This document shows positions 41,263 through 50,092 of a stretch of DNA of 64,000 nt, one piece after another. Numbering within the stretch: position 1 is the stretch's first letter; each line of letters begins with the position of its first letter. The notes below the pieces were generated by a model. It was not told the DNA's origin and did no database searches. It saw nothing but the letters and a program-made list of their open reading frames with translations. The position numbers and the translations under genes are program-made. Where the stretch lies: positions 70,818-134,817 of the forward strand of contig DBQX01000131.1 of assembly GCA_002305415.1 (NCBI GenBank), written 5' to 3'. Origin of the DNA: Actinomycetales bacterium UBA1383 (GTDB lineage: Bacteria; Actinomycetota; Actinomycetes; Actinomycetales; Actinomycetaceae).

Positions 41263-43695
41263 GGGTCGCGGCGCCACGTCGCGGATCGGCGTATCTCGTG
41301 GTGGACGCCTCCGCCGGTCGCCACCTGCCGCGTGCACGACGAGGAGCCACACCACCGCCACGGCAGCGGTCCAGATCGCTCCCGCCGCGACCGCTGTCGC
41401 CAGCGCGTCGAGCAGCAGCGACTCCAGCCCGAAGAAGGCCCGCACAGGCGGGACGGCGAGCACGGCCGCGTAGAGGAGGACCATCGCCCCGGTCAGCGCC
41501 CACCGTCCCCGGACCCGCACGCCCGTCCCCAGCGCGAGGGGCAGCACGCCGAGACCACCGGTGACGAGCACCGTCGTGACGAGCGTGCGCCCCTCGGCGA
41601 GGGGCAGGCCACGGGCCTCGGCCACCGCGGCCACCGCCACCCCAAGCACACCGAGCGCGAGTCCGACGGGGATCGAGATCCGCAGGGTGCGGCGGAGCAG
41701 GCTGGAGGGAGGGCGGCGCGGCGGTACCAGCACGGCCGCCGCGAGGAGCGGCGCCCCGACGGCCACGAAGGCGAGGATGGAGTTCTGCCGAGGGGTGATC
41801 GGCACCGGCATCCCGAGGGCCGCCGTCGCCACGAGCAGGAGGAGCATCGCGAAGGTGCGTGTCAGCAGCAGCAGGAGCACCACCTCCATGGCGGACACGA
41901 TCCGCCGGCCCTCGACGACGGCTCGCGGCAGGACCGCGAACCGGTCACCCGCGAGGACGATGTCGGCCACCCCGCGGGTCGCGGCCGCGCCGCTCTCCAT
42001 CGCGATCCCGAGCGTCGCGTGCCGGAGGGAGAGGACGTCGTTGACGCCGTCGCCCACCATCGCCACGTACGCCCCCCGACGGCGCAGCGCCCGGACGAGG
42101 CGGGCCTTCAGTGGCGGGTCCACCCGGCCGAAGACCGCGCCGTCGAGCGCCTCGCCCAACGTCTCGTCGTCCATCGCTGCCAGCTCGGGGCCCGAACGCG
42201 GGACCCCGGGGTCCAGGCCCACCCGGCGGGCCAGCGCCGCGACCGTGACGGGGTCGTCGCCGGAGATGACCTTCACCTCGACCCCCGCGGCGCGGAACGC
42301 CGCGACGGTGTCGGCCGCGTCCGTCCGGACCTCCTCCACGAAGGACAGGAGCGCGACCGGCTCGACCTCGTCCGGGAGGACGACCCCCGCACGGTCACGC
42401 AGCGTGGCCGCGGCGGGCGCACGGGCCAGCAGGAGCACTCGCTCGCCGCGCGCCGTCGCCGCCCCCAGCACGGATCCGACCTCGTCCGGCAGCGGACCCG
42501 GGAGGAGCGCGTCCGGCGCGCCGAGCAGGTGGACGGTCGGGCCGGGGTCGTCGGTGAGCCGCAAAGCGCACCAGCGCCGCTCCGAGGAGAACCCCACCTC
42601 CTCGGCCACGGGGAGGGGCGACGCCGGATGGGCGGCGGCGAGGGCGGCGGTCGTCCGGGTGGGTGTGGTGAAGGAGGCCGCGAGCGAGCCGAGGAGGTGG
42701 GGTGTGGGCGCCGGATGGCCGCCCACCGGGTGGATCCCGGCGAACGTGATCCGGGGTGCTGTCAGAGTGCCGGTCTTGTCCACGCACAACGTCGTGACGC
42801 GACTGATGGACTCGATGGCGTTCTGCCGCTGGACCAGGGCACCCATGCGGCTCACGCGCAGGGCCCCGACGGCGTAGGTGACGGTGACCATGATCGCGAG
42901 CCCTTGCGGCACCAGCGAGACGAGGACTGCCGCCGCGCCGAGCGCCTCCTCGGGCCCGCCGCCCGCCGTGCGCACCGCGACCGGGATCGCGGCGAGGGCG
43001 ACCAGCGCGGCCACCACCCAGATCATGACGGCGATCTCGTGCTGGACCGGGGTCCGCCGGTCGGCGGCGGTGCCCCGCGCCTCCGCGACGATCCGGCCCG
43101 CGAGGCTCTCGATCCCGACAGCGGTCGCCTCGACGAGCAGTGCACCCGAGACGACGGCGCTGCCCGACCAGACCGTGTCGCCGACCTCCCGCGGCGCGGG
43201 ATCGGACTCTCCCGTGAGCAGCGACTCGTCGAGTTCCGCGTGCCCGCCGACCACCACACCGTCGAGGACGACCTCGTCGCCGCGGCGCACCACGAAGAGG
43301 TCGCCGAGGACGAGTTCGTCCGGGTCCACCACGCGTTCGGCGCCGCCACGGACCACGGTGGCGCGTGGCCGGGTGAGGACGGCGATGCGGTCGAGTGCCC
43401 GCTTCGCGCGCCCCTCCTGCACCACGCCCACCACGATGATCGCCAGCACCGGTCCTGCCGTGACGAGGGCCTCGACGTACAGGCCCCACGCCACCAGCAG
43501 GACCGCGACGGACAGGAGGACCCCGTTGATCGCCGGGTAGGCGTTCTGCCGCAGGATGTCCCAGTAGGTGCGGCTGGCATGGTGCGTCACGCGGTTCGCC
43601 ATGCCGGCCGCGCGCCTCGCGGCGGCCTCCTCCTCGGTGAGGCCGCCCGAGGGTGTGGTGAAGGGCCGCGTCACGGGAGGCGTGGTGACGGGCAC
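41260..43695 (-). CDS. P-type cation-transporting ATPase (CtpE-like)
   Basis: This E1-E2 ATPase of about 811 residues moves a cation across the membrane. The actuator loop has TGES (about 161-164), the phosphorylation site is DKTGTLT (Asp about 306) and the hinge is GDGVND (about 548-553). Two hydrophobic pairs precede the P domain, and about six helices follow it. There is no N-terminal heavy-metal domain. The ion-binding helix 4 reads SLVPQGL instead of the P2-type PEGL. The layout resembles the mycobacterial calcium ATPase CtpE, but the ion is uncertain. GTG 43695 is the first plausible start after ptsI; other GTGs follow closely. Confidence 0.88.
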   Translation of the reverse strand: MPVTTPPVTRPFTTPSGGLTEEEAAARRAAGMANRVTHHASRTYWDILRQNAYPAINGVLLSVAVLLVAWGLYVEALVTAGPVLAIIVVGVVQEGRAKRALDRIAVLTRPRATVVRGGAERVVDPDELVLGDLFVVRRGDEVVLDGVVVGGHAELDESLLTGESDPAPREVGDTVWSGSAVVSGALLVEATAVGIESLAGRIVAEARGTAADRRTPVQHEIAVMIWVVAALVALAAIPVAVRTAGGGPEEALGAAAVLVSLVPQGLAIMVTVTYAVGALRVSRMGALVQRQNAIESISRVTTLCVDKTGTLTAPRITFAGIHPVGGHPAPTPHLLGSLAASFTTPTRTTAALAAAHPASPLPVAEEVGFSSERRWCALRLTDDPGPTVHLLGAPDALLPGPLPDEVGSVLGAATARGERVLLLARAPAAATLRDRAGVVLPDEVEPVALLSFVEEVRTDAADTVAAFRAAGVEVKVISGDDPVTVAALARRVGLDPGVPRSGPELAAMDDETLGEALDGAVFGRVDPPLKARLVRALRRRGAYVAMVGDGVNDVLSLRHATLGIAMESGAAATRGVADIVLAGDRFAVLPRAVVEGRRIVSAMEVVLLLLLTRTFAMLLLLVATAALGMPVPITPRQNSILAFVAVGAPLLAAAVLVPPRRPPSSLLRRTLRISIPVGLALGVLGVAVAAVAEARGLPLAEGRTLVTTVLVTGGLGVLPLALGTGVRVRGRWALTGAMVLLYAAVLAVPPVRAFFGLESLLLDALATAVAAGAIWTAAVAVVWLLVVHAAGGDRRRRPPRDTPIRDVAPRP

Positions 43696-43721
43696 CGGCC
43701 CAGGTCCTGGGAAGGAAGGAG

Positions 43722-45386
43722 TCAGCCGAGCAGTTCGGCCGCCTTCGCCTTGGCCTCGGCGGCGCTGCGGCAGGCGAGGACCTCCTCGGCCGCCGCCACG
43801 CACTGGTCCATGGTGACGGTGGCGAGCTGCACCCCGACGGCGGCGATGGCGCCGTAAGCCATCGACAGCGAGGTCACGCCCATGCCGAGGAGGACGCAGG
43901 CGAGCAGCGGGTCCGCGGCGGCCTCGCCACACACGCCCACCGGCTTCCCGTGCCGTGACCCCGCGGCCGCGGTCAGCTGGATCAGCCGGAGGACGGCGGG
44001 CTGCCAGGGATCGGTGAGCCAGGCGAGCGGCGCGGACATGCGGTCCGCGGCCATCGCGTACTGGGTGAGGTCGTTCGTGCCGATCGAGAAGAAGTCCACC
44101 TCCTCGAGGAACTGGTCCGCGAGCACGGCCACGCTCGGCACCTCCACCATGATCCCGGGCTTGATGCCGCGCGACCGGCACTCTGCGGCGAACTCGCGCG
44201 CCTCGTCGAGGGTCGCCACCATCGGGGCCATGACCCAGGGCTGTTCCACCCCGTGTTCGCTGGCCGCCTGCGCGATGGCATCGAGCTGCCGCTCCACCAG
44301 CCCGGGGTGCGCGAGCCGGAGCCGGATCCCCCGGACGCCGAGGGCCGGGTTCTCCTCGTGCTCGAGGTGGGCGAAGGGCACCGGCTTGTCCGAACCGGCG
44401 TCGATCGTGCGCACCACGACCTTGCGTCCCGGGAAGGCGCCGAAGACCTCGCCGTAGAGGGCGGCCTGGGCCGCCACGGACGGCTCCACCTGCGCGGACA
44501 GGAACGAGAGCTCGGTGCGCAGCAGGCCCACCCCGGCGGCCTGCGCCTTCGCGGCGAGGTGCGCCCCGTGGCCATCCTGGACGTTCGCGAGCAGGTCGAC
44601 GTCGACGCCGTCCCTCGTGCGCGCGGGGCCGGTCCACGAGCGGATCGCGACACGGCGCGCGGAGTCCTCCTCGACGAGCGTGCGGGCGGCGTCGGGATCG
44701 GCACCCACCTGGAGCGTCCCGAGGGCACCGTCGACGAGGACGGGGGTGCCCTCCTCGATCTGCCTCAGGTCGGGGACGGCCACGATGCAGGGGATGCCGA
44801 GCTGGCGGGCGATGATCGCGGTATGGCTGGTGGGCCCGCCCAGCCGGGTGACGAGGGCGAGGATCGTGGACGGGTCGAGGCCCGCTGTGTCGGCCGGCGC
44901 CAGGTCGTCGGCGAGGAGGACGATCGGGGTGTCGGACGACGGGATGCCCGGCTCCGGCTCACCGCGGAGCTCTGCCACCACCCGGTCGCGGATGTCGCGC
45001 AGGTCGGTCACGCGTTCGGCCATCAGCCCTCCGACCTTCTCGAACATCGCCACGAACTGCTCGGTCGCCTGCACGGCCGCCACGTCGGCGGGTGTTCCGC
45101 CCTTCACGAGTTTCGCGACCGCACGGTGCCACCCGCGGTCCCGCGCCAGCGTGGCGGTGGCGCCCAGCACCTCCGCCGCGACCCCGGTCGCCGTGGCGGA
45201 ACGCGCCGCCAGCCGATCCGCCACCGTTCCGGCGGCGGTGGTGAACCGGGTTGTCTCGGCCTCGCGCTCCTCCTCGGGGACGACGTGGTCCTGGTGGGGC
45301 AGGTCGGGGCGAGCCTTGGTCCACGCAGCGGGACCGTAGGCGAAGCCGGCGACGACTCCGGTGCCGTGGACGATGTGAGCGGTCAT
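43722..45386 (-). CDS. ptsI: PTS enzyme I
   Basis: Enzyme I takes phosphate from phosphoenolpyruvate and passes it to HPr. It has 554 residues. The phospho-histidine is in GGPTSHTAIIARQLGIP, and the PEP-binding barrel has the signatures LLRTELSFL, DAGSDKPVPF and EVPSVAVLADQF. GGAGGT precedes ATG 45386 by 7 bases. It is divergent from deoR-fruK-fruA-ptsH across a 146-base region with two inverted repeats, so the whole fructose PTS is encoded here. Confidence 0.95.
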   Translation of the reverse strand: MTAHIVHGTGVVAGFAYGPAAWTKARPDLPHQDHVVPEEEREAETTRFTTAAGTVADRLAARSATATGVAAEVLGATATLARDRGWHRAVAKLVKGGTPADVAAVQATEQFVAMFEKVGGLMAERVTDLRDIRDRVVAELRGEPEPGIPSSDTPIVLLADDLAPADTAGLDPSTILALVTRLGGPTSHTAIIARQLGIPCIVAVPDLRQIEEGTPVLVDGALGTLQVGADPDAARTLVEEDSARRVAIRSWTGPARTRDGVDVDLLANVQDGHGAHLAAKAQAAGVGLLRTELSFLSAQVEPSVAAQAALYGEVFGAFPGRKVVVRTIDAGSDKPVPFAHLEHEENPALGVRGIRLRLAHPGLVERQLDAIAQAASEHGVEQPWVMAPMVATLDEAREFAAECRSRGIKPGIMVEVPSVAVLADQFLEEVDFFSIGTNDLTQYAMAADRMSAPLAWLTDPWQPAVLRLIQLTAAAGSRHGKPVGVCGEAAADPLLACVLLGMGVTSLSMAYGAIAAVGVQLATVTMDQCVAAAEEVLACRSAAEAKAKAAELLG

Positions 45387-45419
45387 GGCGAAACCTCCGC
45401 AGTGAGTACGACCGGATTG

Positions 45420-45459
45420 GTTGACTACCAAGGTGTCACAAGCCACTTGCGTAGTCAAC
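45420..45459. promoter_or_regulatory. inverted repeat between ptsI and the fru operon
   Basis: GTTGACTAC (45420-45428) and GTAGTCAAC (45451-45459) are perfect inverted copies whose centres are 31 bases apart, three helical turns. This is a probable operator, perhaps for the adjacent DeoR-family regulator acting on both promoters. Each arm contains a TTGACT hexamer. Confidence 0.55.
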
Positions 45460-45470
45460 AGGTTCGGGTG

Positions 45471-45476
45471 TAAAAC
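45471..45476 (+). promoter_or_regulatory. possible -10 element for deoR-fruK-fruA-ptsH
   Basis: TAAAAC follows a TTGCGT (45447-45452) with 18 bases between. It lies in the only AT-rich part of the ptsI-deoR gap, just upstream of a 12-base palindrome. Confidence 0.4.
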
Positions 45477-45483
45477 AATGCAT

Positions 45484-45495
45484 ACCAACGTTGGT
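45484..45495. promoter_or_regulatory. 12-base palindrome, probable operator
   Basis: ACCAACGTTGGT is a perfect palindrome at the expected transcription start of the fru operon, 38 bases before the deoR start codon. Binding there would block initiation. Confidence 0.55.
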
Positions 45496-45532
45496 TCGTG
45501 TTGGAGTGGCTGTGACTGAAGGAGGTGGCCGG

Positions 45533-46300
45533 GTGTACGCGGAGGAACGCCAGCAGGCGATCGCCCAGCTGGCGCACGCCAACGGCCGGGTGGTGGTCTC
45601 GGACCTCGCCCAGCGGTTCGGCGTCACCACGGAGACGGTGCGCCGTGACCTCGACACGCTCGCCACGCTCGGTATCCTCAGCCGCGTCCACGGTGGAGCG
45701 GTCCCGGTCGACAAGGTGCGGCTCGTCGAGGTGGGCCTGCCGGACCGGGAGATCGCCCGGACCGCGGAGAAGGAACGGATCGCGCTGGCGGCGCTGAGTC
45801 TCCTCCCCCGGCCCGGCGGCACGATCCTCATCGACGCGGGCACCACCACGGCCCGACTGGCCGAGGCACTCCCCCCCGGCGCCCTGACGACCGTCGTGAC
45901 GAACTCCGTGCCCATCGCCTCAGGCCTCGCGGTGCGCCAGGTGGCGGACATCCAGCTGCTCGGGGGAAGGGTCCGCGGCCTCACCCAGGCCACCGTGGGC
46001 GCACCGACCGTCGAGGCGCTCCGTGACCTCCGCGTCGACGTGGCCTTCATGGGGACCAACGGATTCTCGCCCGACCACGGATTCTCGACGCCCGACCCGT
46101 CCGAGGCTGCCGTGAAACGGGCGATGGTCGCGAGTGCCCGCACCATCGTCGTCCTCGCCGACTCGTCCAAGGCCGGGACCGACTACCTCGTCAGCTTCGC
46201 ACGTCCCGACGACGTGGACGTGCTCGTCACCGACGCCGGCATCGGCGAGACCTACCAGCTCGCCTTCACCGAGAAAGGAATCACGGTGGTCCTCGCATGA
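45533..46300 (+). CDS. DeoR/GlpR-family transcriptional regulator
   Basis: This is a 255-residue sugar-phosphate-responsive repressor. The N-terminal helix-turn-helix is VVVSDLAQRFGVTTETVRRDL with the family motif RVHGGAV just after. The C-terminal DeoRC effector domain has IDAGTTTARLAEALP, TNSVPIA and LGGRVRG. Its position before fruK suggests it senses fructose 1-phosphate or a related sugar phosphate and controls this operon. GTG 45533 is chosen because AAGGAGGT lies 6 bases upstream. Its stop overlaps fruK. Confidence 0.93.
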   Translation: MYAEERQQAIAQLAHANGRVVVSDLAQRFGVTTETVRRDLDTLATLGILSRVHGGAVPVDKVRLVEVGLPDREIARTAEKERIALAALSLLPRPGGTILIDAGTTTARLAEALPPGALTTVVTNSVPIASGLAVRQVADIQLLGGRVRGLTQATVGAPTVEALRDLRVDVAFMGTNGFSPDHGFSTPDPSEAAVKRAMVASARTIVVLADSSKAGTDYLVSFARPDDVDVLVTDAGIGETYQLAFTEKGITVVLA

Positions 46301-47253
46301 TCATCACGTTCACTCCCAATCCGAGCCTCGACCGAACCGTCCTCCTCGACCGACAGCTCACGCGGGGCGCCGTCCACCGCGCCGAGTCCGTGACCGTCGA
46401 GTCCGCGGGGAAGGGCATCAACGTCGCACGGGTGCTGCACGCGGCGGGCCAGGAGGTCCTGGCGCTGCTTCCCGCGGGCCCGTCCGACCCCATCCTCTCC
46501 GGCCTCACCGACACGCTGCCGCACCGGGCGGTCGCGATCACCGACCGGGTGCGCACCAACATCACGCTCACCGAGAGTGACGGCACCACCACGAAGGTGA
46601 ACGAGGCCGGTCCCACCCTCACGGCCGACCAGGTCGCGGCCTGCACGGCCATGATCCTCGAGGAGGCCGCCGGGGCCGGCTGGGTCGCGCTCTCCGGCTC
46701 GCTCCCGCCGGGCGCGCCGGTCGACTGGTACGCCCAGCTCGTGGCGGCCCTCACGCCGCTCGGATGCCTGGTCGCCGTCGACACCTCCGACGCACCCCTG
46801 CAGGCGCTGGTCGACGCGCTGCCGGCCTCCGCCTGCGACCTCATCAAGCCGAACTCCGAGGAACTCGCACAGCTGACCGGCGCGGACGCCGAGTGGCTCG
46901 AATCCTCGGCCCGGGCAGGCGACCCCCGCCCGGTCGTCGCTGCCGCGCGTTCCCTCGTGGACCGCGGCATCGGAGCCGTCCTCGCCACGCTCGGCGGGGC
47001 CGGTGCGGTCCTGGTGACCGCGGAGGGTGCCTGGTACGCGCAGGCACCTGCCATCACCGTCCGCAGCACGGTTGGCGCCGGCGACTCGTCGGTGGCCGGC
47101 TACATCCTCGCGGCCGCCGCGGGCGCACGCCCCGCGCGCCGCCTCCAGAGCGCGGTCGCCCACGGCTCCGCAGCCGCCGGCCTGCCCGGAACCTCGCTCC
47201 CCCGCCCTGGCGACGTCAACCTGGACGCCGTCACCGTCACCCGCATCGACTGA
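46297..47253 (+). CDS. fruK: 1-phosphofructokinase
   Basis: FruK phosphorylates fructose 1-phosphate, the product of the fructose PTS, to fructose 1,6-bisphosphate. This 318-residue PfkB-family kinase has ITFTPNPSLDRTV at the N-terminus, GKGINVARVLHAAG and the catalytic STVGAGDSSVAG near residue 265. These features are typical of FruK rather than of ribokinase. The ATG overlaps the deoR stop (46297-46300). Confidence 0.95.
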   Translation: MIITFTPNPSLDRTVLLDRQLTRGAVHRAESVTVESAGKGINVARVLHAAGQEVLALLPAGPSDPILSGLTDTLPHRAVAITDRVRTNITLTESDGTTTKVNEAGPTLTADQVAACTAMILEEAAGAGWVALSGSLPPGAPVDWYAQLVAALTPLGCLVAVDTSDAPLQALVDALPASACDLIKPNSEELAQLTGADAEWLESSARAGDPRPVVAAARSLVDRGIGAVLATLGGAGAVLVTAEGAWYAQAPAITVRSTVGAGDSSVAGYILAAAAGARPARRLQSAVAHGSAAAGLPGTSLPRPGDVNLDAVTVTRID

Positions 47254-47305
47254 CCCACAACACCCAGCGAGGGACACCCCCTCCAAACCCCTGAAAGAGG
47301 ACGAC

Positions 47306-49303
47306 ATGAAGCTGATGACGACTGAGCTCGTCGCGCTCGACGCCGACCTTGGTGCGACCAAGGCCGACGTGATCGAATCACTCGCCCGCCTCGTCGCGGA
47401 CGCCGGGCGCGCGGACGCCGCCGGGCTCACCCGCGACGCCATGGAGCGGGAGGGCAAGGCCGCCACCGGTCTCCCCGGCGGTTTCGCCATCCCCCACTGC
47501 CGGTCCGCCGCCGTGAGCCAGAGTTCCCTGGCGTTCGCCAGGCTCGCCAACCCGGTGGACTTCGGCGCCAAGGACGGCCCGGCTGACCTCGTGTTCCTGA
47601 TCGCCGCCGCCGAGGGTGGCGACGCGGACCACCTGAAGCTCCTCACGAAGCTCGCCCGCGCCCTGGTGAAGAAGGAATTCCTCGCCTCGCTGCGGGCCGC
47701 CACCTCGAAGCAGGAGATCGTCGCCCTGGTCGACGACGTGCTCGAGCCCGCGCCGGCCACCGTGCCCGCCACCGCAGCCGCGGCGGCCGCACCGGTCGCC
47801 GCCGCCCCGGCCGCGGGTGCCGCGGCTGTGGAGCGCCCGCTCGTCGTGGCCATCACCGCGTGCCCCACCGGCATCGCGCACACCTTCATGGCCGCCGACC
47901 ACCTGGTCAACGCCGGCAAGGAGATGGGCGTGGACGTCCAGGTGGAGACGCAGGGTTCCGGCGCCGTCACGCCGCTGCCCTCCGACCTCATCCGCCGCGC
48001 CTCCGCGGTCATCTTCGCGACCGACGTCGGCGTCAAGGACCGCGAGCGGTTCGCGGGCCTCCCGGTGATCGAGTCGGGAGTCAAGCGCGCCATCAACGAG
48101 CCCGAGGTCATGCTGAACGAGGCACTCGCCGCCGCCAGGAACCCCAACGCCCGCCGGGTGACCGGCGACGCAGCCGCCGCCCAGGGCGGCGCCGAGGGTG
48201 CCAAGCTCGGCTGGGGCAAGCGCATCCAGCAGTCCCTGATGACCGGCGTGTCCTACATGATCCCGTTCGTGGCCGCCGGTGGCCTGCTCATCGCGCTCGG
48301 CTTCCTCTTCGGCGGGTATGACGTCACCGGCGTCGCCGACGAGATCGTCACCACGAACACCCTGTTCAACCTGCCCGAGGGCGGCCTGCTGCTCTACCTG
48401 GGCGCGGTCATGTTCAAGGTGGGCGCCCTGGCCTTCGGGTTCCTGGTCCCCGCCCTGTCCGGCTACATCGCGTACGCGCTCGCCGGGCGTCCCGGTATCG
48501 CCCCCGGCTTCGTCGGTGGCGCGGTCTCCGTCGCCATCGGCGCGGGCTTCATCGGCGGCCTCATCACCGGCCTCATCGCGGGCTTCGTCGCCCTCTGGAT
48601 CGGCAGCTTCAAGGCGCCGCGCTGGCTCGCCGGCCTCATGCCGGTGGTCATCATCCCGCTGCTCGCGACGCTCATCACCGGTGGTGCGATGTACCTGCTG
48701 CTCGGTCGGCCGCTCGCGGCCATCACCGAGGGCCTCACCAACTGGCTGAACAGCCTCTCCGGCGGCTCCGCGATCCTGCTCGGCGTCATCCTGGGCCTCA
48801 TGATGTGCTTCGACCTCGGTGGCCCGGTCAACAAGGCGGCCTACCTGTTCGCCACCGCCGGCCTCTCCGCCAACACCGAGTCCGCGTTCATGATCATGGC
48901 CGCGGTCATGGCGGCCGGCATGGTCCCGCCGCTGGCGATGGCGCTGTCCACCACGATCCGGCCGAAGCTCTACACCGAGCCCGAGATCGAGAACGGCCGC
49001 GCGGCGTGGCTGCTGGGCGCGTCCTTCATCTCGGAGGGAGCGATCCCGTTCGCCGCGGCCGACATCACCCGCGTCATCCCCTCGATGATGCTCGGTGGCG
49101 CGGTCACCGGCGCGCTCGTCATGGCCCTCGAGGTCGGTAGCCGCGCCCCGCACGGTGGGATCTTCGTCCTGTTCGCGATCACCAACGTGCTCGGGTTCCT
49201 GATCGCCCTCGTGGCCGGTACGGTGGTGGCAGCCCTGGCGGTCACCTTCGCCAAGGAACTGCACGCCCGCAAGGCCGGCACCCCCGCGGTCGCCGCGGCC
49301 TGA
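47306..49303 (+). CDS. fruA: fructose-specific PTS enzyme IIABC
   Basis: This single 665-residue protein imports fructose and phosphorylates it at C1. The EIIA domain (about 1-145) carries the phospho-histidine His64 in FAIPHCRS. An Ala/Pro linker (about 148-175) leads to EIIB, with the phospho-cysteine Cys186 in ITACPTGIAHTFMA. EIIC (about 230-655) has eight to ten hydrophobic segments with GVSYMIPFVAAGG and the substrate-site region FISEGAIPFAAAD. GAAAGAGG lies about 8 bases upstream of the ATG. It lies between fruK and ptsH. Confidence 0.95.
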   Translation: MKLMTTELVALDADLGATKADVIESLARLVADAGRADAAGLTRDAMEREGKAATGLPGGFAIPHCRSAAVSQSSLAFARLANPVDFGAKDGPADLVFLIAAAEGGDADHLKLLTKLARALVKKEFLASLRAATSKQEIVALVDDVLEPAPATVPATAAAAAAPVAAAPAAGAAAVERPLVVAITACPTGIAHTFMAADHLVNAGKEMGVDVQVETQGSGAVTPLPSDLIRRASAVIFATDVGVKDRERFAGLPVIESGVKRAINEPEVMLNEALAAARNPNARRVTGDAAAAQGGAEGAKLGWGKRIQQSLMTGVSYMIPFVAAGGLLIALGFLFGGYDVTGVADEIVTTNTLFNLPEGGLLLYLGAVMFKVGALAFGFLVPALSGYIAYALAGRPGIAPGFVGGAVSVAIGAGFIGGLITGLIAGFVALWIGSFKAPRWLAGLMPVVIIPLLATLITGGAMYLLLGRPLAAITEGLTNWLNSLSGGSAILLGVILGLMMCFDLGGPVNKAAYLFATAGLSANTESAFMIMAAVMAAGMVPPLAMALSTTIRPKLYTEPEIENGRAAWLLGASFISEGAIPFAAADITRVIPSMMLGGAVTGALVMALEVGSRAPHGGIFVLFAITNVLGFLIALVAGTVVAALAVTFAKELHARKAGTPAVAAA

Positions 49304-49322
49304 CACCAAGGAGAGTTTCACC

Positions 49323-49583
49323 ATGCCGAGCAAGACCGTCATCGTCGGGTCCACCGTCGGGCTCCACGCCCGCCCCGCCACGATCATCGCCGAGGCCGCC
49401 GCGGCCTACGACGACGAGATCACCCTCGCCGTCGAGGGCGAGGAGCCCGTGGACGCCGGCTCGTCCCTGATGATCATGACCCTCGGCGCCGAGAAGGGCG
49501 CCACGGTCACCGTCGAGTCCGAGAACGCGGAGGCGGTCGACGCCATCGCCGCCCTCATCGAGCAGGACCTCGACGCGGAGTAG
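49323..49583 (+). CDS. ptsH: phosphocarrier protein HPr
   Basis: HPr carries phosphate from enzyme I to EIIA. It has 86 residues, with His15 in GLHARPAT. A serine pair (47-48, GSSLMIM) falls at the site of regulatory Ser46 in Firmicutes HPr; whether it is phosphorylated here is unknown. AAGGAGAG lies upstream of ATG 49323. It is the last gene of the fru operon and is followed by a strong terminator. Confidence 0.96.
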   Translation: MPSKTVIVGSTVGLHARPATIIAEAAAAYDDEITLAVEGEEPVDAGSSLMIMTLGAEKGATVTVESENAEAVDAIAALIEQDLDAE

Positions 49584-49601
49584 CCACCTCCCCTGCACGG
49601 C

Positions 49602-49636
49602 CGCGCCCCCCGACACCCACGGTGCCGGGGGGCGCG
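49602..49636 (+). terminator. terminator of the fru/ptsH operon
   Basis: CGCGCCCCCCG pairs with CGGGGGGCGCG, and the inner CACC/GGTG closes on CAC. It is a near-perfect 15-base-pair stem 18 bases after the ptsH stop. Confidence 0.85.
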
Positions 49637-49695
49637 TCCGTCAGTGCCGCCGCACCTGAGGCGCAGAGTCCCTGGTCCCTCCGCAGGCGCGTTGC

Positions 49696-49701
49696 TAGTG
49701 T
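49696..49701 (+). promoter_or_regulatory. -10 element, leaderless mod operon
   Basis: TAGTGT ends 7 bases before ATG 49709. The rest of the gap from the ptsH terminator shows no other signal. Confidence 0.5.
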
Positions 49702-49708
49702 CTGATCC

Positions 49709-50092
49709 ATGCCGAATCTGCGGATCAAGGAAGCCGCGGCGGTGCTCGGCGTCAGTGACGACACCGTGCGCCGCTGGGTGACCGCCGGCGTGCTGCCCGT
49801 CCACACCGAACGCGGACGCCAGGTCGTCGACGGCGCGGAGCTCGCCCGGGTGGCGCGCGAACGCGTCCACGTCGAGGAGGGCCGGGCGTCCGCCCGCAAC
49901 CGCATGGCAGGGATCGTCACCCGGGTCCAGGTCGACGGCGTCATGGCGCAGGTCGACCTCGCCGCCGGGCCCTTCCGCCTCGTCTCGCTGATGAGCCGGG
50001 AAGCCGTCGAGGAACTCGGCCTCGAACCGGGGGACCTCGCCACCGCCGTCGTGAAGGCCACCATGGTGGTCATCGAGAAGGAGTCCCGATGA
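49709..50092 (+). CDS. HTH-TOBE molybdate-responsive regulator (molbindin type)
   Basis: This 127-residue protein has an excisionase/MerR-like helix-turn-helix (LRIKEAAAVLGVSDDTVRRWV, residues 4-24). It is followed by a single TOBE/Mop domain (about 60-125; ARNRMAGIVTRVQVDG and TAVVKATMVVIEKES) that binds molybdate. It is probably the local molybdate sensor for the mod and perhaps the dms genes. It is not a full-length ModE. Its stop overlaps the modA start (50089-50092). Confidence 0.88.
   Translation: MPNLRIKEAAAVLGVSDDTVRRWVTAGVLPVHTERGRQVVDGAELARVARERVHVEEGRASARNRMAGIVTRVQVDGVMAQVDLAAGPFRLVSLMSREAVEELGLEPGDLATAVVKATMVVIEKESR

Noticed and set aside
41023..43857. 944-codon open frame on the plus strand opposite the P-type ATPase gene
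   Set aside because: The translation is Arg/His/Gly-rich low-complexity sequence without domains. The minus strand carries all P-type ATPase motifs.
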